Below are positions 54,810 to 64,000 of a DNA stretch of 64,000 nucleotides, one piece after another. The DNA is from Colwellia psychrerythraea (lineage in GTDB: Bacteria > Pseudomonadota > Gammaproteobacteria > Enterobacterales > Alteromonadaceae): the NCBI RefSeq assembly GCF_000764225.1, contig NZ_JQED01000042.1, forward strand, positions 1 through 64,000. Direction: 5' to 3'. The stretch's first letter is position 1; each line of letters starts with the position of its first letter. The notes under the pieces were generated by a model. The model was given only the letters and a program-made list of their open reading frames with translations, had not been told where the DNA came from and did no database searches. Made by a program: the position numbers and the translations under genes.

Positions 54810-55709
54810 ATGTCGACACGAAATCCTATTATAGCCGTTACTGGCTCATCAGGAGCTGGAACATCTACAACGACTGCTGCATTTGAGCATATCTTTAGAA
54901 CACTCGGCATTTCCTCAGTCAATGTCGAAGGGGATAGTTTTCATCGTTTTTCCCGACAAGAAATGGATATGGAAAAACGTAAAGCAAAAGAGGCACGCAC
55001 TAACATCAGTTACTTTGGTGATCTCGCTAATGATTTTACCGCCCTCGAAAAATTGTTCCATGATTATAGTGAAACAGGTAAAGGCCAAATTCGACGCTAT
55101 TTGCATACGTTTGATGAAGCAGTTCCGTACAATCAAATGCCAGGTACTTTTACCCCGTGGGAAGAGTTTGGGGAAGGTACTGATTTGTTATATTATGAAG
55201 GGCTCCATGGCGGTGTAGTAACCAAGGACAATGACGTTGCCAAACATGTTGATTTACTTATTGGCATGGTACCGATTGTTAATTTGGAATGGATCCAGAA
55301 GATCATTCGCGACACTAATAAGCGTGGTCACTCTCGAGAGGCTGTGACAGCCAGCATAGTACGCAGTATGGAGGACTATATATCCTTTATTACACCACAA
55401 TTTTCTCGCACTCATATTAACTTTCAACGGGTGCCTACTGTCGATACCTCAAATCCATTTAGCGCTAAGGCAATTCCTAGCTTAGATGAGAGTTTTGTCG
55501 TCATTCGTTTTCGTGAAGTCAAAAATGTTGACTTTCAGTATTATCTACGAATGATTGATGGGGCATTTATGTCACGAATTAATACCCTCGTAGTTCCAGG
55601 GGGCAAGATGGGACTAGCGATGGAGCTAATTTTAACTCCTTTAATACGTGATTTGATGGATCGTAAAAATCAAGCGAATAAGCAATTAGATTGGATGAGT
55701 GATTTATAA
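54810..55709 (+). CDS. prkB: Phosphoribulokinase-like P-loop kinase (PrkB type)
   Basis: 299 residues. Walker A is GSSGAGTSTTT at the N-terminus; 'NVEGDSFHRFSRQEMD' and 'DLLYYEGLHGGVV' are the substrate-side motifs of bacterial phosphoribulokinases. Its closest look is E. coli PrkB (YhfW-region kinase), whose true substrate is not settled in organisms without Rubisco. No Calvin cycle gene is near. It is monocistronic, between the alpha operon terminator and convergent minus-strand genes. Confidence 0.88.
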   Translation: MSTRNPIIAVTGSSGAGTSTTTAAFEHIFRTLGISSVNVEGDSFHRFSRQEMDMEKRKAKEARTNISYFGDLANDFTALEKLFHDYSETGKGQIRRYLHTFDEAVPYNQMPGTFTPWEEFGEGTDLLYYEGLHGGVVTKDNDVAKHVDLLIGMVPIVNLEWIQKIIRDTNKRGHSREAVTASIVRSMEDYISFITPQFSRTHINFQRVPTVDTSNPFSAKAIPSLDESFVVIRFREVKNVDFQYYLRMIDGAFMSRINTLVVPGGKMGLAMELILTPLIRDLMDRKNQANKQLDWMSDL

Positions 55710-55896
55710 AGCGTTAAGTACTGATAAAAGCGCGTTTAGTGCTGAGTTAGGAGAAGTAAAGGCGCATGCTTATTTAATGGGGAGGAAAGTTACTTAGGTG
55801 CTTACCTTTGCTGTGACATTTATCGGGAGTTTTCACTAACCATTTTTGTGCATATTAACAAGTTTTGTAATTGTTCATTTTTACTTTCAGTAAACA

Positions 55897-57780
55897 TTAC
55901 AAATACACTTTTACATGATTACGACCAGCAGCTTTTGCTTCATAGAGCGCTTTATCGGCTTTTAATAATAACTCTGATAAGTCTTTTTCTTCTTGATATC
56001 TTACGACGCCAGCACTGACCGTTTGTGTCAAGTTACTTGACACTGTTGACCATTCATACTGTTCAATAGTAGTTAACAGCCTATTTGCGATTGTTAATGC
56101 TATTTCAATATCGGTATCAGGCAGTAAAATTATAAACTCTTCTCCCCCGACGCGACCTACGATATCTCCGTTGCGGATGACCTTAGTTGCAATGTTGGCA
56201 AGACAGATTAAAACTTGATCGCCGATATAATGCCCTAATTCATCATTAACTAATTTAAAATAATCAGCATCAAAGAAGATTAATGAAAATGGTTTTTGGC
56301 TTTTCTTACAGAGAGTAAGGCATTTTTCAGCCTGAACGTAAGTTTCCCGTCTGTTAGCTACTTGGGTTAATTCATCAGTAAATGCGAGCTTTCTATATTG
56401 CTGTTTATGATTCATCTGCTTATAAGCGAATATAGACACCAATATTAAAATAATACCGACTAGGGTAATTATGATAATTTGCATTGTCTTATTACGTTGT
56501 AACATATGCAGCTGTATTTCTTTATCATTTGCGTGCTGCAGCAGTAGGTCATTTTCATGTTTAATTCTGTCAGTATCAAAGCGTGTTCGTAATTCAGCAT
56601 TGAGTTTAGTAAGTACTCTTTCGTCTTGTGCTAAATGAACTTTGAGATAGTCTGCTAAACTTTGGTAGGCGTTTTGCCAATCCTTATCTGCCTGATAAAT
56701 GTTACTTCTAAGCTCTAGTACTTGACTAAGACCACGTTGATTCTTATCAATGATAAAGGCCTTCTCAGCGTTTTGTAACGCAGCTAAGCTAGCGGGGTAA
56801 TTATTAAGTTTAAATTGTGTGTTTGCTAAATATAATTGTAAAAAACTATAAGGAGCATTGTACTCAGGTGTAATGGTACTTTCTGCTTGCTGTAATAAAG
56901 TTAGTGCCTTGCTGTATTGGCCTAATGATATGAGATTATTAGCTATATTTATCGACATATCCGCTGAAATTACTGGCTGCTTATCATGCAGAAATTGCTG
57001 GCTCACCCGATAACGGGCATTGGCTTCTTCTAAGTCGTTTAATTGCTCTAACGAAGAGGCTATTTGAATGTTTATGTCATTAGCTTCAAATAGTTTGCCT
57101 TCTTTTATATAAATATCTTCTAATTGCAATTGATATTTTAAGGCGCTTTTTGCATCACCAAATCGGCGGTAGCTAGTTGCGAGCTCGCCTAAGTTTATAT
57201 TGGCCCAATAGTTCAATTTAAGAGACTCGTAGTGACTTTGTGCGGTCAGTAAATCTTCAAGGGATGCAGAGTAATTACCTTGATATGAGTGCAAAGTGCC
57301 CCGTTGACTGTACCCGTGGGCAATCAATAATGGTGCCTCTATGATGTATGCTTGGTTAATCGCGTTTGTTAAATCTTGCAATGTAGTATCAACTTGACCT
57401 AATAATCGTTGATAAGTTGTTTTGCATAATGTTAAATCAATTGTGATTTTTGAAGGGGCGGGTGAATTAAAAATATCAAGTTGTTCATTTGCGAATGATA
57501 TCGCTTGTTCTATTTGAGCATTTGTTTCGACTTTCTGATTCCAACATTTGGCACGAATATATTCTTTTTGCCGTAGCAGATCATCGGGTGATATTGTCTT
57601 TTTTAGTTCTTGTAATAAGCTACTGGCCTGTTGCGGTGATGATGGTTTGCTTGTTTTAAATAATGTAATAATGGTATCAGCACGTTTGTTTTCAGTAGCG
57701 TCAACGGATAAACAGATAAATATACTGCTAAGGTAACTTGCAAAAATGAATGAAGTAAGAAGAAACTGCTTAATGAACAA
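55897..57780 (-). CDS. TPR-GGDEF diguanylate cyclase, membrane-anchored
   Basis: 627 residues. Signal-like N-terminus (about 1-27), a helical TPR-type periplasmic region (about 100-400), one membrane helix (about 433-453), then a cytoplasmic GGDEF domain. The active-site motif is GGEEF (545-549). The RNGD inhibitory I-site lies exactly five residues before it, so product feedback control is likely. It should make c-di-GMP in response to a periplasmic signal. Next to no known partner; c-di-GMP often governs exopolysaccharide, so a functional link to the EPS locus is possible but not shown. Confidence 0.92.
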   Translation of the reverse strand: MFIKQFLLTSFIFASYLSSIFICLSVDATENKRADTIITLFKTSKPSSPQQASSLLQELKKTISPDDLLRQKEYIRAKCWNQKVETNAQIEQAISFANEQLDIFNSPAPSKITIDLTLCKTTYQRLLGQVDTTLQDLTNAINQAYIIEAPLLIAHGYSQRGTLHSYQGNYSASLEDLLTAQSHYESLKLNYWANINLGELATSYRRFGDAKSALKYQLQLEDIYIKEGKLFEANDINIQIASSLEQLNDLEEANARYRVSQQFLHDKQPVISADMSINIANNLISLGQYSKALTLLQQAESTITPEYNAPYSFLQLYLANTQFKLNNYPASLAALQNAEKAFIIDKNQRGLSQVLELRSNIYQADKDWQNAYQSLADYLKVHLAQDERVLTKLNAELRTRFDTDRIKHENDLLLQHANDKEIQLHMLQRNKTMQIIIITLVGIILILVSIFAYKQMNHKQQYRKLAFTDELTQVANRRETYVQAEKCLTLCKKSQKPFSLIFFDADYFKLVNDELGHYIGDQVLICLANIATKVIRNGDIVGRVGGEEFIILLPDTDIEIALTIANRLLTTIEQYEWSTVSSNLTQTVSAGVVRYQEEKDLSELLLKADKALYEAKAAGRNHVKVYL

Positions 57781-57943
57781 AAAATACTCCTATTCCATCA
57801 TAATTAACGCATTATACCATCAACGACACTAAACAGTTTGTTCTACTTAGAAAGATTTTTGCAGTGTAGAGAGTTGTTACTGTGAGTCATTTTTGGTGAC
57901 ATAACCTGACGATATCAAGAAAAATAGATCTTTGAAAGTACTG

Positions 57944-57976
57944 CAAAGTTTCGTCGAAGTAATGACGACAACTTTG
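57944..57976 (-). terminator. Terminator-like hairpin after speD
   Basis: CAAAGTTTCGTC (57944-57955) pairs with GACGACAACTTTG (57964-57976) with one bulged base. It lies 13 bp beyond the speD stop on the minus strand. The T-tract is poor. Confidence 0.45.
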
Positions 57977-57989
57977 TCGGGGATGTGAA

Positions 57990-58748
57990 CTATTTACTGT
58001 CAAAAAGTTCGCTTAATTCTTTAGTTAGTAGCTCTTTTATTTGCTCTTTATCTTGCTCTAAAATTTGCTGCTGACAGAGGCTAGAATCTAGAGTAAATAT
58101 GTGTTGCTGCAAATTGATCGACTGCCTTACAAGCTTACAATGAAATAAATTGTGAGTTGTCATTACACTATCTCTAACACGATACGCATTACGTGTACCT
58201 TTAGCTAAGTGCTCGCTAATTGAACTAATTTTATGATCACTAAAGTGTTTTTTACCACGATGATCGCGAGTCATGCCTCGGACACGATAGTCTATATCAA
58301 TAACATCAGCTGAGAAGGCCTCTATGACATAATCTAGAACTTTTAAAGGAGAAATAACGCCACAGGTCGATAGCTCAATATCGGCTCTGAAAATGGCAAC
58401 ACCCTTCTTTGCAGTTTCTTCTGGATAGGTATGAATGCATAAATGGCTTTTATCTAAATGAGCCACTAACGACTCTGGCTTTGCTTCTTCTGAGATCATT
58501 AGCGTCACACTCGCCCCTTGAGGGGTGTAATCCTGGCTTGCAATGTTCAATACATTACCACCAATAGCGTGACAAATCTTAGTAAGCAATATTTCGAGCA
58601 ACTCACTGTTATAGGTTTGATTGATGTAGGTATTATAACTATCAATGGATTGATTAAAGGGTAAATAATGCACCCTATATAACGAAAAGCTTAAACTTTT
58701 CGTTAAATTATTAAAACCACACAAGGGGATTTTATTATCTGTTTCCAT
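57990..58748 (-). CDS. speD: S-adenosylmethionine decarboxylase proenzyme (class 1, E. coli type)
   Basis: 252 residues. The self-cleavage motif is DKSHLCIHTYPE with Ser101 as the expected pyruvoyl precursor (Ser112 in E. coli). 'DIDYRVRGMTRDHRGKKHFSDHKI' is conserved in class 1A enzymes. It makes decarboxylated SAM, the aminopropyl donor for spermidine. No speE is adjacent. It starts 12 bp after the upstream OsmC-family gene, so the two are likely co-transcribed. Confidence 0.92.
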   Translation of the reverse strand: METDNKIPLCGFNNLTKSLSFSLYRVHYLPFNQSIDSYNTYINQTYNSELLEILLTKICHAIGGNVLNIASQDYTPQGASVTLMISEEAKPESLVAHLDKSHLCIHTYPEETAKKGVAIFRADIELSTCGVISPLKVLDYVIEAFSADVIDIDYRVRGMTRDHRGKKHFSDHKISSISEHLAKGTRNAYRVRDSVMTTHNLFHCKLVRQSINLQQHIFTLDSSLCQQQILEQDKEQIKELLTKELSELFDSK

Positions 58749-58760
58749 AAGGCAGTATGG

Positions 58761-59165
58761 TTATGGAGCAATAATTTTGAAATCGTGAGTAATGTTAACT
58801 TTAGCGTTCAACATTAAGGCAACAGAGCAATATTTATCTGCAGATAAGTTTACTGCTCGTTCAACATGTTTAGCAGCTACATCAGTTCCCTTGATAACAA
58901 AACGAAGGTGAATTGTTTCAAAAAGAGCAGGCACACTATCAACACGCGTACCTGAAAGTTCAACATGACAGCCGGTTATATTTTGACGCGCTTTTTGCAA
59001 AATACTCACTACATCTACCGAAGAGCAGCCACCAAGTGAAATGAGTACACCTTCCATAGGGCTTGGGGCTAAATTACCACTGTTTGCATCTAACACCATG
59101 GTGTGACCACTTTCTGAGGTGCCCATGAATAACTCTTCGCCTAACCATTTTACTTGTGCTTTCAT
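58761..59165 (-). CDS. yhfA: OsmC/Ohr-superfamily protein, YhfA type
   Basis: 134 residues. Two Cys in OsmC-like positions: Cys47 in 'SLGGCSSVDVVSIL' and Cys113 in 'DKYCSVALMLN'. Overall similarity by eye is to E. coli YhfA ('SGHTMVLDANSG', 'APSPMEGVL'). The family reduces organic hydroperoxides, but the YhfA substrate is not established. Likely operon with speD. Confidence 0.87.
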   Translation of the reverse strand: MKAQVKWLGEELFMGTSESGHTMVLDANSGNLAPSPMEGVLISLGGCSSVDVVSILQKARQNITGCHVELSGTRVDSVPALFETIHLRFVIKGTDVAAKHVERAVNLSADKYCSVALMLNAKVNITHDFKIIAP

Positions 59166-59425
59166 TATCGACTCTTTTTGCCATTAATAGGGAAGGGATT
59201 CTATCGAAGATGAAGCTCCTTCACCAGTTGTTATATGTAATAGACCAGCTAATAACGTGAAATTTGCCTTGAATTAAGAAAAACTATCAAGCTAGAAACT
59301 CTTTGGAATAGTTTGTGTGGACGGTCAAACATCGCTTAAGCCGAGTTCAGGTTAATAGCGTTTTTCTAACGTGCAGATGACTAATTAATAGTGAGCAACA
59401 GTAATGATAATGAACTGAAGTTAGC

Positions 59426-59770
59426 TTATGCTTTGTGGATTACAGTATCAAAGAGGTTTTTGATTAAACCTGCAAATTCAGTTATGAAAGCTCGTTGCTC
59501 AGCATTAACCGGGTTATTAATGACACCAGATAATATTTCTTCAAGATCATACACGATTGCATCTACTTCTCGGATTATGGCATTACGTTGATTAAACGTC
59601 AGGCTTTGATTTTGACTGCAAACAGTAATAATTTGATCACACAATTCAATTTCAATGGCTGACATTACGGTTTCAGTGACTTGAGTTGGTGCTATAGAGT
59701 TTTCAAATAAACTGAGGTGCTCGGTAAGATATTCAATAATCTGAATATAGCCGTCAGTGTCTGTAACCAT
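59426..59770 (-). CDS. DUF3802-like protein, function unknown
   Basis: 114 residues, all-alpha, acidic. 'MVTDTDGYIQIIEYLTEHLSLFE' and 'IIREVDAIVYDLEEIL' resemble the DUF3802 family, small cytoplasmic proteins known to me mainly from Alteromonadales and Vibrio near ast/arg genes. It is monocistronic on the minus strand, 155 bp after astE. No catalytic motif. Family assignment is from memory. Confidence 0.65.
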   Translation of the reverse strand: MVTDTDGYIQIIEYLTEHLSLFENSIAPTQVTETVMSAIEIELCDQIITVCSQNQSLTFNQRNAIIREVDAIVYDLEEILSGVINNPVNAEQRAFITEFAGLIKNLFDTVIHKA

Positions 59771-59843
59771 AATATCTTAATTTACCTATGTAGAAGAGTA
59801 GTACTTGTGTTTGAGTATAGCAGGAAGTTTTGTGTTTTTAATG

Positions 59844-59884
59844 AGTGATAATGAATACGATAGCTATTATAGCCCGTTATCACT
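59844..59884 (-). terminator. Hairpin after astE
   Basis: AGTGATAA (59844-59851) pairs with TTATCACT (59877-59884); a smaller palindrome GCTATTATAGC lies in the loop. On the minus strand an A/T-rich flank follows. It probably ends the ast transcript. Confidence 0.5.
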
Positions 59885-59924
59885 TTAAAAGATTATGATA
59901 AAGGGCTGTAAAGTATCTGGGCGT

Positions 59925-61076
59925 TTATTTGAGTGTTGTAGGGACAACCATCAAAACAGCACGTTGACCGTTACCGACATTAGCATTAGGGAATACGATA
60001 CTCTCACCTGGTAAGCTAGTACGGTATTCTTGCTCGCTATCAGTCGACAGCAGAGTGCCGACAGGGTAATCAGTAAAATTACTCGCATTATCTGCAATAA
60101 AAAGTTCGAATTTATCACTTATTTTAGTGATATCACCTAATGCTTCAAATAAATTAAAATCTTTATTTTCAAAACTTTTCAGAACTATTTCTTCACCGCT
60201 AACTAATGCGCTTAAATTGTCCGTCATGGCTTGAAAATTAGCCATGTCATTTTCACCAAAAGGTCTTACTTTACCTAATTCAATGGTAAACGCGTGTGCA
60301 CAGAAATTGGCACTACTGAAATAGGAAAATGTGCCACTAGGACCATGACCAAATAAAATAGTATTAACGCCACAACTAGCCATGAAGCTTAATTGTTCTT
60401 TATCCCATGGTTTTCCTGCTTGATAAGGGTAAATGGCAAATTTTTCATATTTAGAATCACGAATGGCAGTATGTAAATCATAGTGATAGTTAGTGACTTG
60501 GGTCTCGCTGGTATTGCCACCGTCATTTTTATTCGTGCTTTTAACCTTGCCAGTGTTAAAGAAATCACTGACATAGTTTTCTAATTTTGCTGCGCGGTAC
60601 TTTTCATAACAAGGGGTTAACTCTTGGTGCTTTTTACAGAACAAGCGGTTTAAATTTTCAGTTTTAAAGCGCTTAGCAATATTCATTGCTACAGGGTTAC
60701 CCATAATGAATAGGGTACGGTGCATAACTTGGGTTTTCTGCGCAATAATGTCACTAATCAAATGCTGTACAATTTCGATTGGTGCGGTTTCATTGCCATG
60801 AATACCCGATGAAATAACAATACTCTTACTTGGTGTTGCCCACTTTGTCGGCTCTACCAATAAAACACCGGTATCGAGTAAGCTAACTTTTGCTTGCTTG
60901 ACGTTAAAACTTAATTGGTTTTCTATGCCAGTTTGGACAAAGCCTTGCTCAAACTGGCGTGTTAACGCGATAAAGTCACCTTGTGCAATAAATTGTTGAT
61001 AAGCTTGGGTAAAGCTATCAGATGTAATATCAGTAAGGTTTGATGTTTCTGCTGTAAGAGTATTATTGTATTGCAT
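59925..61076 (-). CDS. astE: Succinylglutamate desuccinylase
   Basis: 383 residues. Zinc ligands: His93 and Glu96 (GIHGNETAP) and His202 (YDLHTAI); catalytic Glu266 (FTIELGK). It performs the last step of the AST arginine pathway, giving glutamate and succinate. Compared with E. coli AstE there is an insertion of about 17 residues (Lys/Asn/Asp/Gly-rich, about 177-193). The ATG touches the astD stop directly (TAAATG), so the two are translationally coupled. Confidence 0.93.
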   Translation of the reverse strand: MQYNNTLTAETSNLTDITSDSFTQAYQQFIAQGDFIALTRQFEQGFVQTGIENQLSFNVKQAKVSLLDTGVLLVEPTKWATPSKSIVISSGIHGNETAPIEIVQHLISDIIAQKTQVMHRTLFIMGNPVAMNIAKRFKTENLNRLFCKKHQELTPCYEKYRAAKLENYVSDFFNTGKVKSTNKNDGGNTSETQVTNYHYDLHTAIRDSKYEKFAIYPYQAGKPWDKEQLSFMASCGVNTILFGHGPSGTFSYFSSANFCAHAFTIELGKVRPFGENDMANFQAMTDNLSALVSGEEIVLKSFENKDFNLFEALGDITKISDKFELFIADNASNFTDYPVGTLLSTDSEQEYRTSLPGESIVFPNANVGNGQRAVLMVVPTTLK

Positions 61077-62555
61077 TTAGAATTTCATACCTGGCGTTAA
61101 AGTTGCAGGTAGGCTCACCTTCTCTGCTTCAACTGAGGCAATTGGGTATGCACAATAATCCGCGGCATAAAAGGCACTGGCTCTGTGGTTACCACTAGCA
61201 CCGATGCCACCAAATGGTGCAGCGCTGCTTGCACCTGTAATTGGTTTATTCCAGTTAACAATACCAGCACGAATACGAGTAAAGAAGTGGTTATATGACT
61301 CTTCACTATCAGACAATAAACCTGCTGATAGACCAAATCCAGTGTTATTTGCTTCATCAATGGCTTTGTCGAAGTCGTTATAACGATAAACTTTCACTAA
61401 TGGACCAAAGTACTCTTCGTCAGGTACGTCAGCTGCAATGTCAGTTACATCGATGATACCTGGTGAAACAAAACCTGTACCTGCTTCTAAGTGCTTAAGT
61501 TCTACAATTGATTTTGCACCTAAGGCAGTCAATTTTACTTGTGCATCGACTAAACTTAACGCTGCTTTCTCAGAGATCATAGAACCCATAAATGGCTGTT
61601 CTTTATCATCGTAGTAACCAATTGTTAAGTTTTTAGTTACTTCGATAAGGCGAGCTAAAATAGCATCACCTTGTTCATTAGCTTCAATGAACAAACGACG
61701 TGCACAGGTACAACGTTGGCCAGTAGTGACAAAAGCAGATTGCACAATGTCATGTACAACGGCATCAATATCGCTGACATCTTTAATAACAAGTGGGTTA
61801 TTACCCCCCATTTCAAGCGCAAGAATTTTGCCCGGTTGCCCAGCAAATTGCTCATGCAATAAATGACCTGTAGTAGAGCTACCTGTGAAAAACAAGCCAT
61901 CAATAAGTTTATGGCTAGCTAATGCTTTACCTGTGTCGACTTCACCTTGAACTAAGTTAATAACACCTTTAGGTAAACCTGCCTGCTCCCATAGTTTTAG
62001 CATTTCTTCTGCAACACGGGGAGTTAATTCACTTGGTTTAAATACAATAGTATTACCCGCTATTAAGGCAGGCACTATGTGGCCATTTGGTAAATGTCCT
62101 GGGAAGTTATATGGACCAAAAATAGCCACAACACCATGAGGTTTGTGACGAATAAAGGCCTTAGCACCTGGCATTGGGTTTTCAACCGTTCCAGTACGTT
62201 CTTGGTAAGCTTTCAATGAAATAGCTACTTTAGCGACCATTGCGCCAGCTTCACCTGTAGTTTCCCATTTAGGCTTGCCTGTTTCTAAGGCAATAGTTGT
62301 TGCTAATGCATCTTTATTTTCGGCTAATAACTCAGCAAATTTAGTCACGACAGCAACTCGTGCTTCTAGGCTAATATTTGCCCAGCTTTCAAATGCTTGT
62401 CGAGCGCTTAATACAGCATCATTCACTTGATCTGCACTGGCAGTTTTACCTTGCCAAATAACTTCATTACGAGCAGGGTTAGATGAACTAACATCATGAC
62501 CTAAGCCTGCTTGCCATTGACCATTAATAAATTGAACTGGATTTGTGTGAGACAT
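61077..62555 (-). CDS. astD: Succinylglutamate semialdehyde dehydrogenase
   Basis: 492 residues, ALDH superfamily. '[18 protein letters not shown]' and '[10 protein letters not shown]' (Glu248) and the catalytic Cys in '[12 protein letters not shown]' (Cys282) are AstD-like. It oxidises succinylglutamate semialdehyde to succinylglutamate with NAD. It lies between astA and astE. Confidence 0.94.
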   Translation of the reverse strand: MSHTNPVQFINGQWQAGLGHDVSSSNPARNEVIWQGKTASADQVNDAVLSARQAFESWANISLEARVAVVTKFAELLAENKDALATTIALETGKPKWETTGEAGAMVAKVAISLKAYQERTGTVENPMPGAKAFIRHKPHGVVAIFGPYNFPGHLPNGHIVPALIAGNTIVFKPSELTPRVAEEMLKLWEQAGLPKGVINLVQGEVDTGKALASHKLIDGLFFTGSSTTGHLLHEQFAGQPGKILALEMGGNNPLVIKDVSDIDAVVHDIVQSAFVTTGQRCTCARRLFIEANEQGDAILARLIEVTKNLTIGYYDDKEQPFMGSMISEKAALSLVDAQVKLTALGAKSIVELKHLEAGTGFVSPGIIDVTDIAADVPDEEYFGPLVKVYRYNDFDKAIDEANNTGFGLSAGLLSDSEESYNHFFTRIRAGIVNWNKPITGASSAAPFGGIGASGNHRASAFYAADYCAYPIASVEAEKVSLPATLTPGMKF

Positions 62556-62680
62556 GGTATTTCCTTCTCATTGATAGTGGTGATAGAGAAATTTTGCTAT
62601 CACCCTTAATAATTTGATGAGTGACTAGTGATAGCCACGCTAAATTTATATGTTGCTGTGCTAAGACAAAGTGGCAGGAG

Positions 62681-63697
62681 TTAATTGGATATTATACGAA
62701 CCCAATCACCGGCGCTTACCATCAAAGCATCGGCAACAGCTTGGCTAATCACAACTTGATTAGCGGTGTCACGTAATGACAGTGGAGCTTGAGTGGCTCT
62801 GAAGTCTTCAACTTGACTATTACATATTATGTAATTATCAGTTGATTGCACTTCGTCGATAATCACTTGGCAACGCTTACTTTGGCTAACGGATCTAATA
62901 TTATTAACATTAGATTCAACTGTTGGACCGGCATCAAAAATATCAACATAACCACGTCTAGCAAAACCTTCAGCTTCTAATAAACGAAGTGCTGGAACTG
63001 TTTGTGGATGGACCTTATCAATAACGTCTTGTGCTTCTTTACTGAGTAAATTCACATAAATTGGATATTTAGGCATCAACTCAGCAATAAACTCTTTTTT
63101 ACCTATTCCGGTTAAGTAATCGGCAGTAGGAAAGTCCATTGAGAAAAAATGCTCTTCAAGCCAGTTCCAAAATGGGGAGCGGCCTTCATTGTCTGAAACG
63201 CCACGCATTTCAGCAATAATTGTGTCAGAAAAACGTTCTTTATGTTCCGCGATAAAAAGAAATCGGAAACGCGATAGAAAACGACCATTATTATTTTTGC
63301 GATGGCTGTCACTTAAATATAACGTGCAAATCTCACTGGCACCGGTGTAATCATTACACAGTGATAAAGTTTCTACGGTATTGTAAATATTCAGTTCACG
63401 TGAGCTATGGACTACTTTGCCTAAGTGATAATGATAAAAAGCATCATCTAAACCAACAGCAGCTTCAATACCACTGGTACCAACAACCTGACCTGTTTCG
63501 GTATCTTCCATAACAAAAAGATAACCTTCGCTTCCCGCTTGGCTTACATCTTTAGAAAAGGATTCTTCAGCAAGGCTAATGCGCTGTTGAAGTAATTGCT
63601 TATTTACTGGTAGTGAAGTAAATCCATGACCAGAATCTATTGCGATTTGGTGTAGGGCTTTCAAGTCACTTTTTTTAATAGGACGTACAATGATCAT
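62681..63697 (-). CDS. astA: Arginine N-succinyltransferase
   Basis: 338 residues, normal length. 'MIIVRPIKKSDLKALHQIA' starts the GNAT-like fold; 'EMRGVSDNEGRSPFWNWLEEHFFSMDF' and 'DIFDAGPTVE' are diagnostic AstA segments. It transfers succinyl from succinyl-CoA to arginine, the first AST step. It lies 125 bp before astD on the minus strand. Confidence 0.94.
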   Translation of the reverse strand: MIIVRPIKKSDLKALHQIAIDSGHGFTSLPVNKQLLQQRISLAEESFSKDVSQAGSEGYLFVMEDTETGQVVGTSGIEAAVGLDDAFYHYHLGKVVHSSRELNIYNTVETLSLCNDYTGASEICTLYLSDSHRKNNNGRFLSRFRFLFIAEHKERFSDTIIAEMRGVSDNEGRSPFWNWLEEHFFSMDFPTADYLTGIGKKEFIAELMPKYPIYVNLLSKEAQDVIDKVHPQTVPALRLLEAEGFARRGYVDIFDAGPTVESNVNNIRSVSQSKRCQVIIDEVQSTDNYIICNSQVEDFRATQAPLSLRDTANQVVISQAVADALMVSAGDWVRIISN

Positions 63698-63776
63698 AAA
63701 TGCTCTCGATGAAAAGAAGTGGAAACCTGCTCAAACTCTAGAGAGAATGAACAGGTAACTATTAGCATTAACTTGA

Positions 63777-64000
63777 TTAAACTAAGTTTGCGATTGCTTT
63801 TTCAAAGCGTGCTAAACCAAGAGTGATATCTTCATCAGAAATAACAAGTGATGGTGCAAAGCGAACAATGCTTGCGCCTGCAACTAATACCATGACACCT
63901 TCGTCCATTGCCGCATTTAAGAAGTTTTTAGCTTGGCCTTGGTATTTTTCGTTTAATACCGCACCAATTAATAAACCTTTACCACGGATTTCAGAGAAAA
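63777..64000 (-). CDS. astC: Succinylornithine/acetylornithine aminotransferase, C-terminal part (5' end outside window)
   Basis: The 74 visible codons run from '[20 protein letters not shown]' through '[14 protein letters not shown]' to '[13 protein letters not shown]' and stop. This is the C-terminal end of the class-III PLP aminotransferases ArgD/AstC. Its place upstream of astA on the same strand, as in E. coli astCADBE, points to AstC or a dual-use ArgD. The catalytic Lys is outside the window. Confidence 0.85.
   Translation of the reverse strand, partial: FSEIRGKGLLIGAVLNEKYQGQAKNFLNAAMDEGVMVLVAGASIVRFAPSLVISDEDITLGLARFEKAIANLV

Overview
The window looks like a chromosome segment of an AT-rich marine gammaproteobacterium of the order Alteromonadales, most likely Colwellia or a close relative. 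The basis is the protein-level flavour of the housekeeping genes (spc and alpha ribosomal operons, bipA, dtd, the ast genes, a DUF3802-like gene), the AT-rich intergenic DNA, and a COG3014-YcfL-LpoB lipoprotein operon of a type I associate with Vibrio, Shewanella and Colwellia. The genus is inferred by eye; no search was run.

Layout. Positions 1-5116 are the right end of a prophage: the C-terminal part of a J-like tail-tip protein with three tandem 117-bp repeats, a lectin-like tail protein, two small phage proteins, and a non-coding tail with hairpins. A lone crotonase follows (5270-6088). Positions 6256-13854 form a self-contained efflux and signalling unit: a HlyD-type adaptor, a MacB/LolD-type ATPase, two FtsX/MacB-type permeases, an NtrC-type response regulator and a histidine kinase. 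A textbook sigma-54 promoter and an array of TGTCCG/CGGACA half-sites lie upstream, so the operon probably activates itself.

Positions 14183-29230 are a Wzx/Wzy-type exopolysaccharide locus. It has an RfaH/JUMPstart-like element, wza-wzb-wzc export genes and wecB-wecC (UDP-ManNAcA supply). Next comes a more AT-rich block with a flippase, a second MurB-like reductase, a pyruvyltransferase, a polymerase, a GT4 enzyme and a WecG/TagA enzyme, closed by a WcaJ-type initiating transferase. Associated genes continue to 33738: a YjbH-type outer-membrane protein, a Gly-Gly-Thr-tailed lipoprotein and galU. Together they could make, flip, polymerise and export an acidic, ManNAcA-containing polymer, possibly with pyruvyl or lactyl groups.

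Positions 33831-37029 (minus strand) are an envelope lipoprotein operon that includes an LpoB-like activator of penicillin-binding protein. Positions 37253-39695 hold a type-1 copper protein and norCB (nitric oxide reductase), the latter under a perfect FNR/DNR box. A periplasmic S10 serine carboxypeptidase with an unresolved start and bipA follow. Two small unknown genes, yihY and dtd come next.

Positions 45900-54663 are the spc operon (rplN to rpmJ) and the alpha operon (rpsM to rplQ), with a recognisable S4-binding alpha leader. The S10 operon is not directly upstream. The right end carries prkB, a TPR-GGDEF diguanylate cyclase, speD, a YhfA-type OsmC protein, a DUF3802-like gene, and the arginine succinyltransferase genes astE, astD, astA and a partial astC/argD, without astB. 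I saw no rRNA, tRNA, CRISPR array or insertion sequence.
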